64,000 nt of DNA from Mactra quadrangularis (lineage: Eukaryota; Mollusca; Bivalvia; Venerida; Mactridae): NCBI GenBank assembly GCA_025267735.1, contig CM046298.1, forward strand, positions 26,543,866 to 26,607,865. Reading direction: 5' to 3'. Shown piece by piece: positions 36,205 through 47,609 of the stretch. A model generated the notes under the pieces. That model searched no databases and was not told the origin of the DNA. It saw nothing but the letters and a program-made list of their open reading frames with translations. Made by a program: the position numbers and the translations under genes. The number at the start of each line of letters is the position of its first letter. Positions within the stretch are counted from its first letter, which is position 1.

Positions 36205-36313
36205 CTTATTAAGGCAATGATATACTCTTTACTAGCATACTAGCACAGGAGCTTTACACACTGTGTTGTAGTTTGTAGTCCTTCTTCTTATAGCTGTTTC
36301 AAATTAGTGTCTC

Positions 36314-36510
36314 TTAAACCTCCAGCCTCGCATTTCATGAAGTCTACTGATCGAGGGGTCGTGGGTTCGATTTCCAGGCATGGCATACTTTCGTGGAGCT
36401 TGGTCATGAAATTATTTCTACTGCCATTCTCCCTCCTTCCATTGATTTTTAATTATGTAAGACAGTTGTCAGTCACTGACGAAAGTATACGCCTAGTAGT
36501 TGATAACGAC
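36314..36510 (+). repeat. tRNA-derived SINE (family 2)
   Basis: GTCTACTGATCGAGGGGTCG and GTGGGTTCGATTTCCAG (B-box-like) lead into a body with ATTATTTCTACTGCCATTC and the tail GTCAGTCACTGACGAAAGTA. It is the uninterrupted counterpart of the split copy at 7402-8855. Confidence 0.6.
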
Positions 36511-36741
36511 TAAATCCAGAGATTCAGACTTTCCAGGAGCAGTGAGTAGGTTGACTTACCGACGTTATACGACCTATAATGTGTTGCTGTGTTGTGTTTG
36601 AAGCGTTTGGACGTTTGAACAGGAATAATATTATAGAGATTTAATCAGAATAGCTTGTAAATTATACGTTGTCTATATACGTATATAAAACAAGATTGTC
36701 AATAAATAAGGTTTTAATCATTTCGTGTGTCTTTGTTTCAG

Positions 36742-36802
36742 GAGTTTCTGAATATCTGTGTTTCATGTACTGATAAAATAGGAAATCTACAAACATCGAC
36801 AG
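36742..36802 (+). pseudogene. Exon-like block, copy 2
   Basis: Preceded by GTGTCTTTGTTTCAG and followed by GTAAAT. It reads EFLNICVSCTDKIGNLQTST in its open frame. At 61 nt its length differs from the other copies, and no other exon of a gene was found nearby. Confidence 0.35.
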
Positions 36803-37864
36803 GTAAATTTTGGTTATTTTAATTGTTTTAACAGGTGGATTGCGAAGAATTTCGCTACATCAGCACAAAACTACATCTACATGTACTTTTACATGATAGA
36901 AGCTACCTTAGTCTATTTGGCAATTATAGTTTGGTAATAGCAATGTACAATATATTTTGAAAAAAGGTATTGAAAGAGCAATAGTAAAAAGATGCAAGGT
37001 CGAGGTGTTCCGAATGAGGATAAATTGTTTTCATATAGAGTCGTCCTGACCGCTGACTGATTGTAGCTAATTCATGTAATTGTTCAGCAAACTCCTTGCT
37101 TGAAGTGTAACAAGTAAACAACCTTTGTTGTATCAGATGGTCGTATGTTTAAAGTTCTGATATATGATAGTAAGAAGTTGTATTCAAGAGTTATGACTGC
37201 TGTTGTCATTAGACGTTATTACTTAGAATGATTGGAACTAGTCTATAGTCCAACAATATTAACATTAGCTTGACCTTTATGCAAGAATATATTAAACTCA
37301 GTATTTACTGTTTATTTTTGTCTTCGTTTGTAAATCGCGCTTTATCGGAAGCTTTCTGTCAAACATACTTACTAAACAATTAATTTTGTTTTTATAAGAA
37401 TAAATATTAAAAATGTGCTGACTTTTGTCACAGAGTTTGAAACATATTGTGGCTATTTAATATTGATATAGGATTATTCTAAGATGACTATTTGTTTCTT
37501 TTGTCTTGAGTAAAAGTGAATTTATTTATTCCAAAACAGGTTTTTTGTCAACAACTTTTGGAGGCCATGAACAAGATAATACACTCTTTACAAGCATACA
37601 AGCCCACGTTTCTTATCGACTGTGATTTGCCAATAAACTAGAGCATATTTTGTAATTAATGTTTATATCTACATAGTTGCAAATCGGCGTCTATTTAGTC
37701 TCCAACCTCGCATTTCATGAACCATTTATAGCGTTGAGACGTTTGAACAAATGAAATATTATAGAGATTTAATCAGAAAGTTTGTAAATTATACGTTGTC
37801 TATATATATAAAACAAAATTTGTCAATCAATAAGTTTTAAGTCATTTTGTGTGTCTTTTTTCAG

Positions 37865-37928
37865 GAATATTCTGGATATCCGTGTATCATGTACTGATAA
37901 AATAGGAAATCTATGTAGACATCGAAAG
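37865..37928 (+). pseudogene. Exon-like block, copy 3
   Basis: Preceded by GTGTCTTTTTTCAG and followed by GTAAAT. It reads NILDIRVSCTDKIGNLCRHR after one leading base. It is 64 nt; splice-like borders are kept but the phase differs from copy 2. Confidence 0.35.
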
Positions 37929-38164
37929 GTAAATTTTGGTTACTTTTATTGTTTGAACAGGTTGATTGTGAAGCATTACACTACATCAGCACAAAACTAC
38001 ATCTACTTTTATATGGTTGACGCTACCTTCATCTATTTGACAATTATGGTTTGGTTGTAGCAAAGCAAAATATATTTGAAAAAGGTATTGAAAGAGCAAT
38101 AGTAAAGAGATAAATGGTCGAGGTGTTCCGAATGAGGATATGTTGTCTTCAAATGAGAGTTGAA

Positions 38165-38532
38165 GACCGTGGAAATGCATTTTGCCGTCAATGTTGAATA
38201 CGGCAAACAAAGACAAACATCTGTTGTGTAACTTAAAACCAGTGAAATATCGCTATTTCCGTGCAGTTCGCCTTCATTCACTTGAAACTTACTTTCGTTT
38301 TAGACCGTTTCCGGTTCAGCGATTCAATATGGAAGCGCCCGTCTAAAACGAAAGTGAAAAAGTGAAAGAAGGCGAACCGCACGGAAAATAGCGATTTATC
38401 AATGAAGCGACCGCATGTGAGTACTAAATAATTATATTTTCTATTGAACAATACTGGTTTTAAGTGTCAAAACAGATATTTGTCATAGTTTGCCGTATTT
38501 AATCCATTACGGCAAAGTGCATTTCCACGGTC
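38165..38532. repeat. MITE with GACCGTGGAAATGC ends
   Basis: GACCGTGGAAATGCATTTTG followed by CCGTCAATG at the left is inverted at the right as CGGCAAAGTGCATTTCCACGGTC. The subterminal ATACGGCAAAC / GTTTGCCGTAT are also inverted. A second foldback is nested inside (38245-38400). Confidence 0.8.
38245..38400. repeat. Nested foldback element with ~60 bp arms
   Basis: The left arm runs from TATCGCTATTTCCGTGCAGT to TACTTTCGTTTTAGACCG. The right arm (from GTCTAAAACGAAAGTG to CGGAAAATAGCGATTT) is its reverse complement with a few changes. The loop contains TTCAGCGATTCAATATGG. Confidence 0.8.
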
Positions 38533-38964
38533 ACACGGTGTCCTAGATAGTATTTCGAGCAGTTTTGACCCTCGCACTGCTGCTGTAGTTGTAGATAGAC
38601 AGTAGGTCTTTACGGCAATGAAAATAATATTTATTTCTGAGTTGATTAAGCTCGGGCTGACTGAAATCGGCCAAACATGGACTGATCTATGAGGCATAGA
38701 TTACAACCATGTCTGTTTTTCTATAGAAATAAGCTTGAGAGTTACATACCTTTTCTTAGTATATAGTATAGGTGTTGTTTATTTTTTGAGAATTGTTTTG
38801 TTGTGTTTTGATATGTTTTTTAATAATAATTATGTGTTATTATATGTGTTTAAGGGGTTTGGGGTTGTAGATGGGTCTTGAGCGGGTCCAAAAAGGGGGG
38901 ATATCTTGGCCTAACCCACGCCGATCGCCTGTGATATAACATAACAAAACATCACTACAATACT

Positions 38965-39035
38965 TTCTGCAGTGAGTATTGAAATCAACGGGGTTAATAT
39001 ATGCACCAATGACAGTTGAATAAAATTTGGGAATA
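38965..39035 (+). repeat. Solo MITE end
   Basis: AATCAACGGGGTTAATATAT then GCACCAATGACAGTTGAATA matches one end of 40771-40932. The same end occurs again at 39655-39712. Confidence 0.55.
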
Positions 39036-39427
39036 CCACATCTTGAAAATGAATATGATTGGTATTCTTTTCCCTACTAGTTGGAATGTAAACAAAAGAA
39101 ACACATTTATTCTTGAATATCATACGTAGATAAATCAAAGATGATTTGCTATTCTTTAAAATAAAAAAGTTCCATCTCTATGTGCTAGTGTTTATTATCA
39201 TGATGACACTATTTTTAATTTTGGGGTAGTTTGTAGAATAAGGGCTGCCTATTTGTTTCCTAAAGTTTAAAATAGCTTAGTTAAATCTTTTTGTGGGATT
39301 TAGTTAACCATATTTTGGATTTCTATGAAAACATGAAAGATAAATAATGAGATATGGAGTTGCAAAACCTGTTATTTTTCGAACATTGTCAATTTATGTT
39401 ACATTCTTACCAAATTATTTTACTAGA

Positions 39428-39520
39428 TTTACCGCCGTGTCAACACAATTTAGGTTATTTTACGGCGTCCAGCACACCTAACCTAGCTTTCCTGAACCAT
39501 TGTCTATAACTAGTACTTGA
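39428..39520 (-). repeat. SINE family 1, 3' fragment
   Basis: On the minus strand: ACTAGTTATAGACAATGGTT, AGGAAAGCTAGGTTAGGTG, TGGACGCCGTAAAATAACC and GTGTTGACACGGCGGTAAA. The tRNA head is missing. Confidence 0.75.
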
Positions 39521-39654
39521 ATTTACAGTTGGCTTAAAATGCCCATCCGTGTTTTGCTTTTCATTATTGTTAGTTATTTTTCAAATGTCCGTGTCACATA
39601 AGTTACCTTCACCGATCTAAATATATTTTTATCGATCGCGAGTACAGAAATACT

Positions 39655-39712
39655 GCTGTGAATACTTAAATCAGCGGTGTTTAAGTATACGCCAATGACA
39701 GTTGAATACAAT
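39655..39712 (+). repeat. Solo MITE end
   Basis: ATACGCCAATGACAGTTGAA and TACAATTT match the family of 40771-40932. Confidence 0.5.
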
Positions 39713-39995
39713 TTAACCAAACTTTTTGTTTAACATTAGTCCAACTATTGCTTTTAGATTATTGTTGTAACTCTTAGTAAGTAATAGATTTACAGATATG
39801 AATCAGTAATCAGAAGCATTTTATTTTACTTTATTGTATTTTTATTCTAATGAGACTGTGTTTTTTCATTCCAGACTTGTCGTTATGGACACTAAGATTC
39901 ATGAAACATGTCAAGATATTTCTGTAGTCTACAGTCAACTGATGTTGAGGAGGAATCAACGAATATCAAGATCCGTTTACATGTTGGTCTGTCCA

Positions 39996-40413
39996 TCCTT
40001 AACAAGTCGTCTCGTCTTTGTCCTTGAGATGTTTGTTGTCCCATTACGCGTGGATTGTATACTCTGGCCTTCTGATATTTAACAAGTCATCTCGGACTTT
40101 TTGTCCTTGAGATGTTTGTTGTCCCATTACGCGTGGATTGTATACTCTGGCCTTCTGATATTTAACAAGTCATCTCGGACTTTATGTCCTTGAGATGTTT
40201 GTTGCCCCATTACGCGTGGATTGTATACTCTGGCCTTCTGATATTTAACAAGTCATCTCGGACTTTTTGTCCTTGAGATGTTTGTTGTCCAATCCCATGC
40301 CCTTGATATGATTTGGCCTGCTGATATTTAACAAGTCATCTCGGACATTATGTCCTTGAGATGTTTGTTGTCCAAGTACATTTTCAATTCTTTGGTGTTG
40401 CTTTTTACTTGAG
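39996..40413. repeat. 83 bp tandem repeat, ~5 units
   Basis: Units begin AACAAGTCATCTCGGAC near 39998, 40081, 40164, 40247 and 40331. They contain TTGTCCTTGAGATGTTTGTT then CCCATTACGCGTGG, and end GGCCTTCTGATATTT. The last units have a different centre (AATCCCATGCCCTTGAT). Function unknown. Confidence 0.85.
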
Positions 40414-40450
40414 ATACATTCATCAACAATCACAACTGACCACTCGTATG

Positions 40451-40689
40451 TAGTTCGTTTTTTCTCAACTGTCAAAACATGAATAATTTTACGGTGCGTT
40501 TGTTACATTTATTGTAATATATTCATGAGTTTCCGAAAGTGTGAATTATGATTGTGTTAAGCTGCTTATGCCATATGATATGTTTTAGTCAAGATTTTTT
40601 AATAACAATTGGGCCGCCAGTACAAAAACAATGCATTCAGTCACCTTGAAACAATTCAAGCTTTAACCGTTGTGAAAAAAAACGAACTA
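40451..40689. repeat. ~240 bp MITE, copy 1
   Basis: TAGTTCGTTTTTTCTCAACT at the left is inverted as GTTGTGAAAAAAAACGAACT at the right. The interior (AACATGAATAATTTTACGGT, ATGATATGTTTTAGTCAAGA) is shared with 62699-62945. Confidence 0.8.
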
Positions 40690-40770
40690 TATCTCCTGGC
40701 AATTATGTTGCACGGAGCCAAATTTCCGATCAGTGCGATCAGTTGTTCAAGTTGACATCGCCCATTGTTG

Positions 40771-40932
40771 AATTTTATTCAACTGTCGGTGGCTCATACA
40801 TTAATCCTTCCTATTTAAATGCTCAATCGTATTTGTAAATGAATAATGGTTCGTTATCTGTTTTATTGATTGTTAAGAGTATTTAAATCAACGGGATCAA
40901 TGAATGCGCCACTGACAGCTAAATACAATTCA
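40771..40932. repeat. ~160 bp MITE with ~40 bp inverted ends
   Basis: TTGAATTTTATTCAACTGTC followed by a TGGCTCATACATTAATCC block is inverted at the right end (GGGATCAATGAATGCGCCAC then TGACAGC). Confidence 0.7.
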
Positions 40933-41041
40933 ATATCTGGTTGAGTTTAAAAACTAGTGACATTCAGAACTTTCGGCCATTCATTGAATGAAATAAAAGC
41001 AGAGGAGCTCCGAATGGATAAATGATTAACATTAGCTATAC

Positions 41042-41360
41042 ATTCCTCGGCCATTTGCTAATCTCGGACATTTGAAACTATGCGAACAAATACACGATCG
41101 TTTAGGCGATGACTAAAGTTTCGTTTATAGTCCGTAAATTTGAAATTACACAGTTCAATAATGTTTATGAACAATATTTGGTTCAGTTTAAATCGAAGAA
41201 ATATGTATAGTCAAAGATCTGTGTGTATACAACAAGACCTATTTTGTATAACCGTCACGTGCTTCGCCTTGCGTAGGTAGTAAAATCCCATATATCCAGG
41301 GAAGAATCTCCCGAATCCATGCGAGATTATTCATTCATGCAAGGTCGAGGTGTTCCGAAT
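41042..41360 (-). repeat. Element of the CATTCGGAACACC family, partial
   Basis: It is an inverted, diverged copy of 61596-61965: both share AATATTTGGTTCA, AAAGATCTGTGTGTATAC and ATTTTGTATAACCGT. The end GGTCGAGGTGTTCCGAAT is intact here; the other terminus has decayed. Solo GGTCGAGGTGTTCCGAATGA ends also stand near 36999 and 38115. Confidence 0.65.
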
Positions 41361-41394
41361 AAGTAGCTATAGTCACGGTATATTACCTTAAGCC

Positions 41395-43935
41395 CGAGTT
41401 ACACAAGACCCCTATGTAGGGAGACGGAAGTTCCGTTAGACCACCCTATGAGCTGAGGCTAAAGTTACGGAAGGTCCGTTACACTAGACATCCCAATGAG
41501 AGGCTTAAGTTACGGAAGTTCCGTAACATTAGACAGCCCAATGAGTAGAGGCTAAAGTTACGAAAGTTCCGTTACACTAGACCACACCATTAGGAGAGGC
41601 TAAAGTTACGGAAGTTCCGTAACACTAGACAACCCTATGGGGCAAGACTGAAGTTCCGTAACACTAGACAATCCTGTCGGGCAAGGCTTCAGTAACGGAT
41701 GTTCCGTAACACTATACAACCCTATAAGGAGAGGCTAAAGTTACGGAAGTGCCGTTACACTAGACCACACCATGAGGCAAGGCTAATATTACGGAAGTTC
41801 AGTAACACTAGACAGCCCTATGAGGAGAGGCTAAATATACGGATGTTCCGTAACACTAGACAACCCTATGGGGCAAGGCTTCAGTAACGGAAGTTCCGTA
41901 ACACTATACATTTCTATGAGGAGAGGCTAAAGTTACGGAAGTGCCGTTTCACTAGACTTCACCATGAGGCAATGCTAATGTTACGGAAGCTCCGTAACAC
42001 TAGACAGCCCTATGAGGCAAGACTAAAGTTACTGATGTTCCGTAACACTAGACAACCCTGTCGGGCAAGGCTTCAGTAACGGAAGTTCCGTAACACTAGA
42101 CAACCCTATGAGGAGAGGCTAAAGTTACGAAAGTGAGGTAATACTTGACAACCATGTGAAGCAAGGTTAAAGTTACATAAGTTCCGTTACACTAGACCAC
42201 ACCATGAGGCAAGGCTAATGTTACGGAAGTTCCCTAACATTAGACAGCTCTTTGAGGAGAGGTTAAAGTTACTGAAGTTCCGTAACACTAGACAAACCTG
42301 TGGGGCAAGGCTTCAGTAACGGAAATTCCGTAACACTAGACCACTCCATGAGGCAGGGCTAACGTTACGGAAAGTTTCGTTACACTAGACCACACCATGA
42401 GGCAGGGCTAATGTTACGGAAGTTCCGTTACACTAGACCACACCACTAGGCAAGGCTAAAGTTACGGAAGTTCCCTAACACTAGACAGCCCTATGAGGAG
42501 AGGCTAAAATTACGGAAGTTACATTAGACAATTATAAAGGCTAAAGTTACGGAAGTTCCGTAACACTAGACAACCCTGTGGGGCAAGGTTTCAGTTACGG
42601 AAGTTCCGTAACACTAGACAACCCTATGAGGAGAGGCTAAATTTACTAAAGTTCCGTAACACTAGATATCCCGATTTAACGAGGCTAAAGTTACGGAAGT
42701 TCCTTTACAGTAGACAACTCTATGAGGCAAGGCTAAAGTAACAAACGTTCCGTTACACTAGAAATTCCTATAAGGAGAGGCTAAAGTTACGGAAGTTCCG
42801 TAACACTAGACAAACCTAAAAGGAAAGTAAAAGTAATGGTTATTCCGTAACACTAGACATTCCTATGAAGAGAGGCTAAAGCTACGGAAGTTCCGTTATT
42901 CTAGACAACCCTGTTAGAAAAGGTTTAAGTTACGGTTTCCGTAACACTGGGCAACCCAATGATAGTTAAGGACGTTCCGTAACACTAGACAACCCAATAA
43001 GGCAAGGCTAAAGTTACGGAAATTCTGTTACACTAGACCACCCTATAAGACGAGGCTAAAGTTACGAGAGTTCCGTTACACATGACATCACTGAGAGGCA
43101 AGTTTAAGTTACGGAAATACTGTAACACTAGGCAACCCAATGAGGCAAGGCTACAGTTACGAAAGTAACGTTACACTAGACAACCGTATGAGACAATGCT
43201 TAAGTTACGGAAGTTCTGTTATACTAGATATCCCTATGAGACAAGGCTAAAGTTACGGCAACACTAGACAATCCTGATAGGCAAGGCTAAAGTTACGGAA
43301 ATTCTGTAATACTATACAACCCTATTAAGCAAGGCTAAAGTTACGGAAATTCTGTAATACTATACAACCCTATTAAGCAAGGCTAAAGCTACGAAAGTTC
43401 CGTTACAATAGACATCCCTATGAGGCAAAGCTTAAGTACCAAAGTTCCCTTACACTAGACAACCCTGAGAGGCAAGGCTAAAGTTACGGAAATTCTGTAA
43501 TACTATACAACTCTATTAAGCGAGGCTAAAGTTACGGAAGTTCGGCACGTTAGACAACCCTTTAAGGCTAAATTTACATTTGACAACCCATTTTAGTCGA
43601 GGTTAAAGTTACGGAACTTAGGAACACTAGGCAAACCTATGAGGAGAGGCTTAATCTACAGAAGTTCCGAAACACAAGACAACGTTAGGAGGCGAGGCCC
43701 AAGAAACGGAAGTTTCGTAACACTAGACAACCCATAACCTATGAGGAAAGGCTTAACCTACAGAAGTTCCATAACACTAGACAAATTAGACAATCTCATG
43801 AGGTGAGGCTAAAGTAACGGAAGTACCGTTACCCTTGACAACCCTATGAGTAGAGGCTAAAGTTACGAAAATTCTGTTACTTGACAACTTCCGTAAAATA
43901 AGGCAATCCTATGAGCTGAGGCTAAAGCTACGGAA
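41395..43935. repeat. 48 bp palindromic minisatellite, ~50 copies
   Basis: The unit is GTTACGGAAGTTCCGTAAC, then ACTAGACAACCCTATGAGG, then a short AGGCTAAA end. The first 19 bases form a perfect palindrome with a single central base. Variants swap AAGGCTAAAG for AGAGGCTAAAG and GACCACACCATGAGG for GACAACCCTATGAGG. Homogeneity falls towards the right end (after about 43100). A 62-codon frame at 41699-41887 is simply 16-residue repeats of the unit. Confidence 0.93.
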
Positions 43936-44450
43936 TGGAGTTAGGTCATGGAATAGTTAGTTCATACATAGTACATTGTCTGAGCCACATACAACTATCT
44001 TCCAGTATTTGGTTAGGTGTTGAAGTCCAGATATCCAAAAATCCGATTTGGGCTAATGTGTGGTTGACTAACTCCCGAAAATTGACCGAATGTATGTCGA
44101 AAAGTGCCATAAAGCATCATGAACTATACTAATTGTATCAGATTAATCCCAATCAATGTTAATGTCTTGTAATTCGTAGAATTCTCCTGGGTATCCATAT
44201 ATAGCTAGAATGGGTCCTACTAAAGACTCCAAGACTCCCCAAGACTCCTATTTTTACCATAAATTATATTGTTTCATTAAAATAAGAAGAATATAATATT
44301 TTTAATAAGTTTATATGCAACTTTTGCGAAGAAGAAAAGATATTCACGCCCCAAGACTCATATTCAACTGCCCCAAGACGCATTAAAATGTCCCAATACA
44401 CATGGAATCACACTTGAACACATGTAGCATAGATTAGAAGTAGTTTTATT
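43936..44450. other. Spacer after the palindromic array
   Basis: No gene seen. CCCCAAGACTC-type motifs begin at about 44229 and recur to 45560. Confidence 0.45.
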
Positions 44451-44477
44451 TACCGCCGGCCTGAAGGCCGGTGGTAT
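44451..44477. repeat. Strong hairpin CCGCCGGCCT / AGGCCGGTGG
   Basis: Ten-base arms with one mismatch around a two-base loop. It resembles the terminal hairpins of the pearl-like elements here, but no matching body was identified. Confidence 0.6.
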
Positions 44478-46380
44478 ATTGGAATCGTCAGAATCTGATG
44501 ACCATGGTAGGAGCAGTTCATGATTTCTTTTACTTGCGTCCTCCTTTTTATTTACAAATGTTGACAGGGCTAAATTGTATTAGTTTTTAGTTTTTTGTAC
44601 TGCAATAATATTTCATGCTTTTTTTTTGGGGGGGGGGCATTTTGAAGAACAGTTTATCCTTAATTTATATTTTAAGACCTTGTAAAATATCTGCTCCCCT
44701 AAATTGAGGTTCAGGCTAAAAACAATCATGTACCGTACATATTTCACGCACGTCTCCGTGAACATATTTGCAATAGACTCGTGGTAAATAAGCAAGTACG
44801 CGAGCTGAGAAATTTAGATCGGGGAGTTTCTCCAAGAAGTTGCTACATTGTAATTATCTTCTCTTCTAAACCCTGATTTAGACTAAAACACGTAGACATG
44901 CGAGTACATTTTAGTAAACATAAATTTATTGCTGTAATTAGTGGCCAATAAGCCGTATTTTTTTAAGTTTGTAAAAAGGAATAATAAATGTATTAATTAA
45001 ATAATGTAGTAAATATATAGATTTATACACTGTGCCATTTAATCATGGAACATTTTACATGTTCTGTATTATACCTCGGAATACATAATTTTGTACTCTT
45101 TTTCCGCATATATCTTTGTTTTCTCTTCTGATTTATGTACACATAATATTATCACTATCCGGCGGTATTTTAAAATGCTTTGCATTAATCTTTTCTTGTT
45201 ACATATTATTGTTCATTTAAGATGGGAGGTCATGTTGTAGATCTATGATGTTTATATTCACGTTTTTTCTTCTTACTTTGTTGTAATATATAGCATTCAT
45301 AGCAGAATGCATGCCCCAAGACACATTTGGTTGCCCCCAAGACACTTTCAGTTAACCCGAAACACATATTCGACATAGATGTACTTTGACCTGCATGACA
45401 GTTTTCCTTAAAATATTAATGTTTTGTATATATGAACAAATTACGATGACTCTAAGATTAAATTAATAAAATAAGCCGTTTTTTTGTATTTTGTTCGTTC
45501 CGTATTCTCTATATGTTATATAGCAATCTGCCCCAAGACACATTATGGTGCCCCAAGACTCCAGAAAAGAGCTAGGTCAATTGATATACTTATTAAAATG
45601 TTGGTATTTAGTTTAAAGATACATATATTTTAACAATATCTTTAAGATATTTTTACAAAATTTTTAAGATATTTTAACAATATTTTCTAAGATATTCTGA
45701 CAATTCTAAATGCATGTTTGAGGCAAATGGTCGTAATTAATGCGTTTGTTTTGTCATCAAACATCAAACAAACATCTTATCTTTGAAGCGTACCGGACAA
45801 TTATCGAAGTATGTCGGGTACACAGGCACCGCTCAGAACTTACTATTTTCCAAGAAAATGATTAGCGCATTGGCTTGTTTAATAAGCCTAACATACACTG
45901 AACAAAAGTTCTAACCGATCACTTTTCAAATTTTGATTATTTTATAACGGGCCAATGGATTCTAATTGAATTTTGCAGAGGTAATTTTTGTGTCATTTTC
46001 TACCGATTTGTGGAAAAAAATAATTTGATACAGTCCATTGCACTCGATCGGTTCACAGGGTGTGGTTTACACATTTTGGCACGAAATGTTCGTGCAGAGA
46101 GTGGTGAGGAATCCTACTAGACTCTGGGTACGAAAGTTCTTGACTTGGGGTTTCTGGCAATAATTATTCAAGTTCAAACCGTGTTTCGATGCTTCCAGAT
46201 CATCTAACAAACCATTCGCAAAAAACAATATTAATATCAAAGAATGGCGCACAAATATTGCTTTGTTTAGTAACCTTTTATAAGAGTGCAGTTTATTCAT
46301 TTCTTCGTGAATGTTCCATACAAATGATTCAAAACAGTTTAAAAGCATACTTACATAATACATTTGTTGTATTTTAGTGT
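44478..46380. other. AT-rich DNA with scattered CCCCAAGACWC motifs
   Basis: CCCCAAGAC followed by TC, AC or GC stands at about 44349, 44372, 45312, 45333, 45531 and 45553, beyond those near 44229. They may be remnants of one diverged repeat. No gene. Confidence 0.45.
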
Positions 46381-46382
46381 TC

Positions 46383-47310
46383 GGATGCTTTAAACACTAT
46401 GTAATGAGGGGCTACTTTGCGGCTCTATATACCCGAATCACGCAGTACAGTGGGCACCTATGATTTAAATACCTAACTTACTACAATTAGGTACCGATAA
46501 TCTTGTTTAAAGCATCCTAGCACTACAATAAGGCCATGCCATATCGGAATTTTGTTAGTGTTTTCGTTTTAGGTTTGTGTGTTTTTGTTTATAGGTACCT
46601 GGCTTTGTCAAACTTGAGTTGACGCTTAACAAAATTCCAATTTGGCATGACCTAAGGGGCTACTTTGCGGCTCTATAGCTATCACGCAATACAGTGAGCA
46701 CCTATAATTAGTGTGCTACTGCTAATCCCTTACCAATCCAACACTTAAGGACGGATTTCTCCAAAATCACCCCCATTTGATGATACCGTTACTATCACCA
46801 GCTGTTAATTGTCCATGAAATTGAGATGACATTTTCCACAGCAAGAACAATTAATTATCTCCACACACTGTAGTCTAGAACTGATAAGCCAGATAATGTT
46901 ACTTTCTTTGATTTTTGATTTTTCAAAAAGGTATTGTTGTATGTCCTCTTTTATCAGTTCTTGCACTGGTCTTAACATCGTTCAAGAATTGCACCAGAAC
47001 TGTTCATAAATGTTCCAGAACTGTTCAAGTACATTTCTTGAACAATCTTTTTGAGCAGTTGAAGAACTACACTTGAAATGTTCTGAGCATTTTCGCATGG
47101 GTTATAGCTTTGGTCAGTTTTCCAAATGGCCGACATCGAAATTTAACTTAGCAGATATAATTGATAAAATAAACAGTGTTGACAGTTAATTGTTTTCTCA
47201 CCTCATGTTCTCTATGTTAAAGCAATCTAGCTCTACAATGATCGAGGGCTAGGCCTATACTTTGCGGCTCTATTAAAGCCATCATGCAATACAGTGTACT
47301 TACCCCATGT
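46383..47310. repeat. Three dispersed copies of a TTTGCGGCTCTAT block
   Basis: ACTTTGCGGCTCTATA followed by ATCACGC(A)ATACAGTG and GCACCTAT stands at about 46407, 46657 and 47258. Each is preceded by TTTAAAGCA(T/A)(C/T)CTAGC-like text. The middle copy is split by a MITE (46531-46653). The block lies just upstream of the CCDC125-like start codon; a promoter role is not shown. Confidence 0.6.
46531..46653. repeat. Short MITE with AGGCCATGCC ends
   Basis: AGGCCATGCCATATCGGAAT and TTTTGTTA at the left are inverted at the right as TAACAAAATTCCAATTTGGC and ATGACCT. The full-length relative is 57063-57494. Confidence 0.8.
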
Positions 47311-47609
47311 AACACACCACGGTGAGGATATATAGGGTATATTTCATATTTAAACACATAATGAACACGTTATTCAAATAAAATATCACATATATTTAGA
47401 ATTAAAGGCATACTTACACATAGAATTTACATGTCCGTGAGTCAATTTTTATAAACCCCGCCTCTCAGTAGAAGGCGTATCTCCCTCATGTGTTGGGGGC
47501 GTGGTTTCATCTCAAGTCTTGCGATTAAGACACTTAAGCCGTAGATTAAACAGGCTCCTTTATTTTGGTCATTTGTGGAATTTCTGTAATTTTGTATTTT
47601 TCTACCGCT
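47311..47609 (+). promoter_or_regulatory. 5' flank of the CCDC125-like gene
   Basis: About 300 bp before the start codon with no repeat partner. ATATATAGGGTATATTT near 47328 is TATA-like, but the transcription start cannot be placed. A non-ATG frame runs open from 47565 into the coding exon. Confidence 0.3.

Larger units (their letters stand above)
33240..38150 (+). repeat. Three diverged copies of a segment with an exon-like block
   Basis: Copy 2 (~36600-37200) and copy 3 (~37740-38150) share ATTATAGAGATTTAATCAGAA, ATTATACGTTGTCTATATA, the exon-like block, ACATCAGCACAAAACTACAT and TATTGAAAGAGCAATAGTAAA. Copy 1 (~33280-33560 plus 34600-34800) is more diverged and interrupted by SINEs. Flanking text (GATGACTATTTGTTTCTT near 35765 and 37485) is also duplicated. 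A shared ancestral segment of 1 kb or more was triplicated in tandem and then filled with MITEs and SINEs. Confidence 0.65.

Noticed and set aside
41699..41887. 62-codon frame with 16-residue repeats
   Set aside because: It is the 48 bp palindromic unit translated; not a protein gene.
27400..43935. Possible CRISPR arrays (short regular repeats)
   Set aside because: Units are directly abutting or diverged throughout with no unique spacers, and the genome is eukaryotic.
47565..47609. Upstream extension of the CCDC125-like frame
   Set aside because: The frame is open but starts at TTG; the first ATG is at 47610 and fits the family N-terminus.
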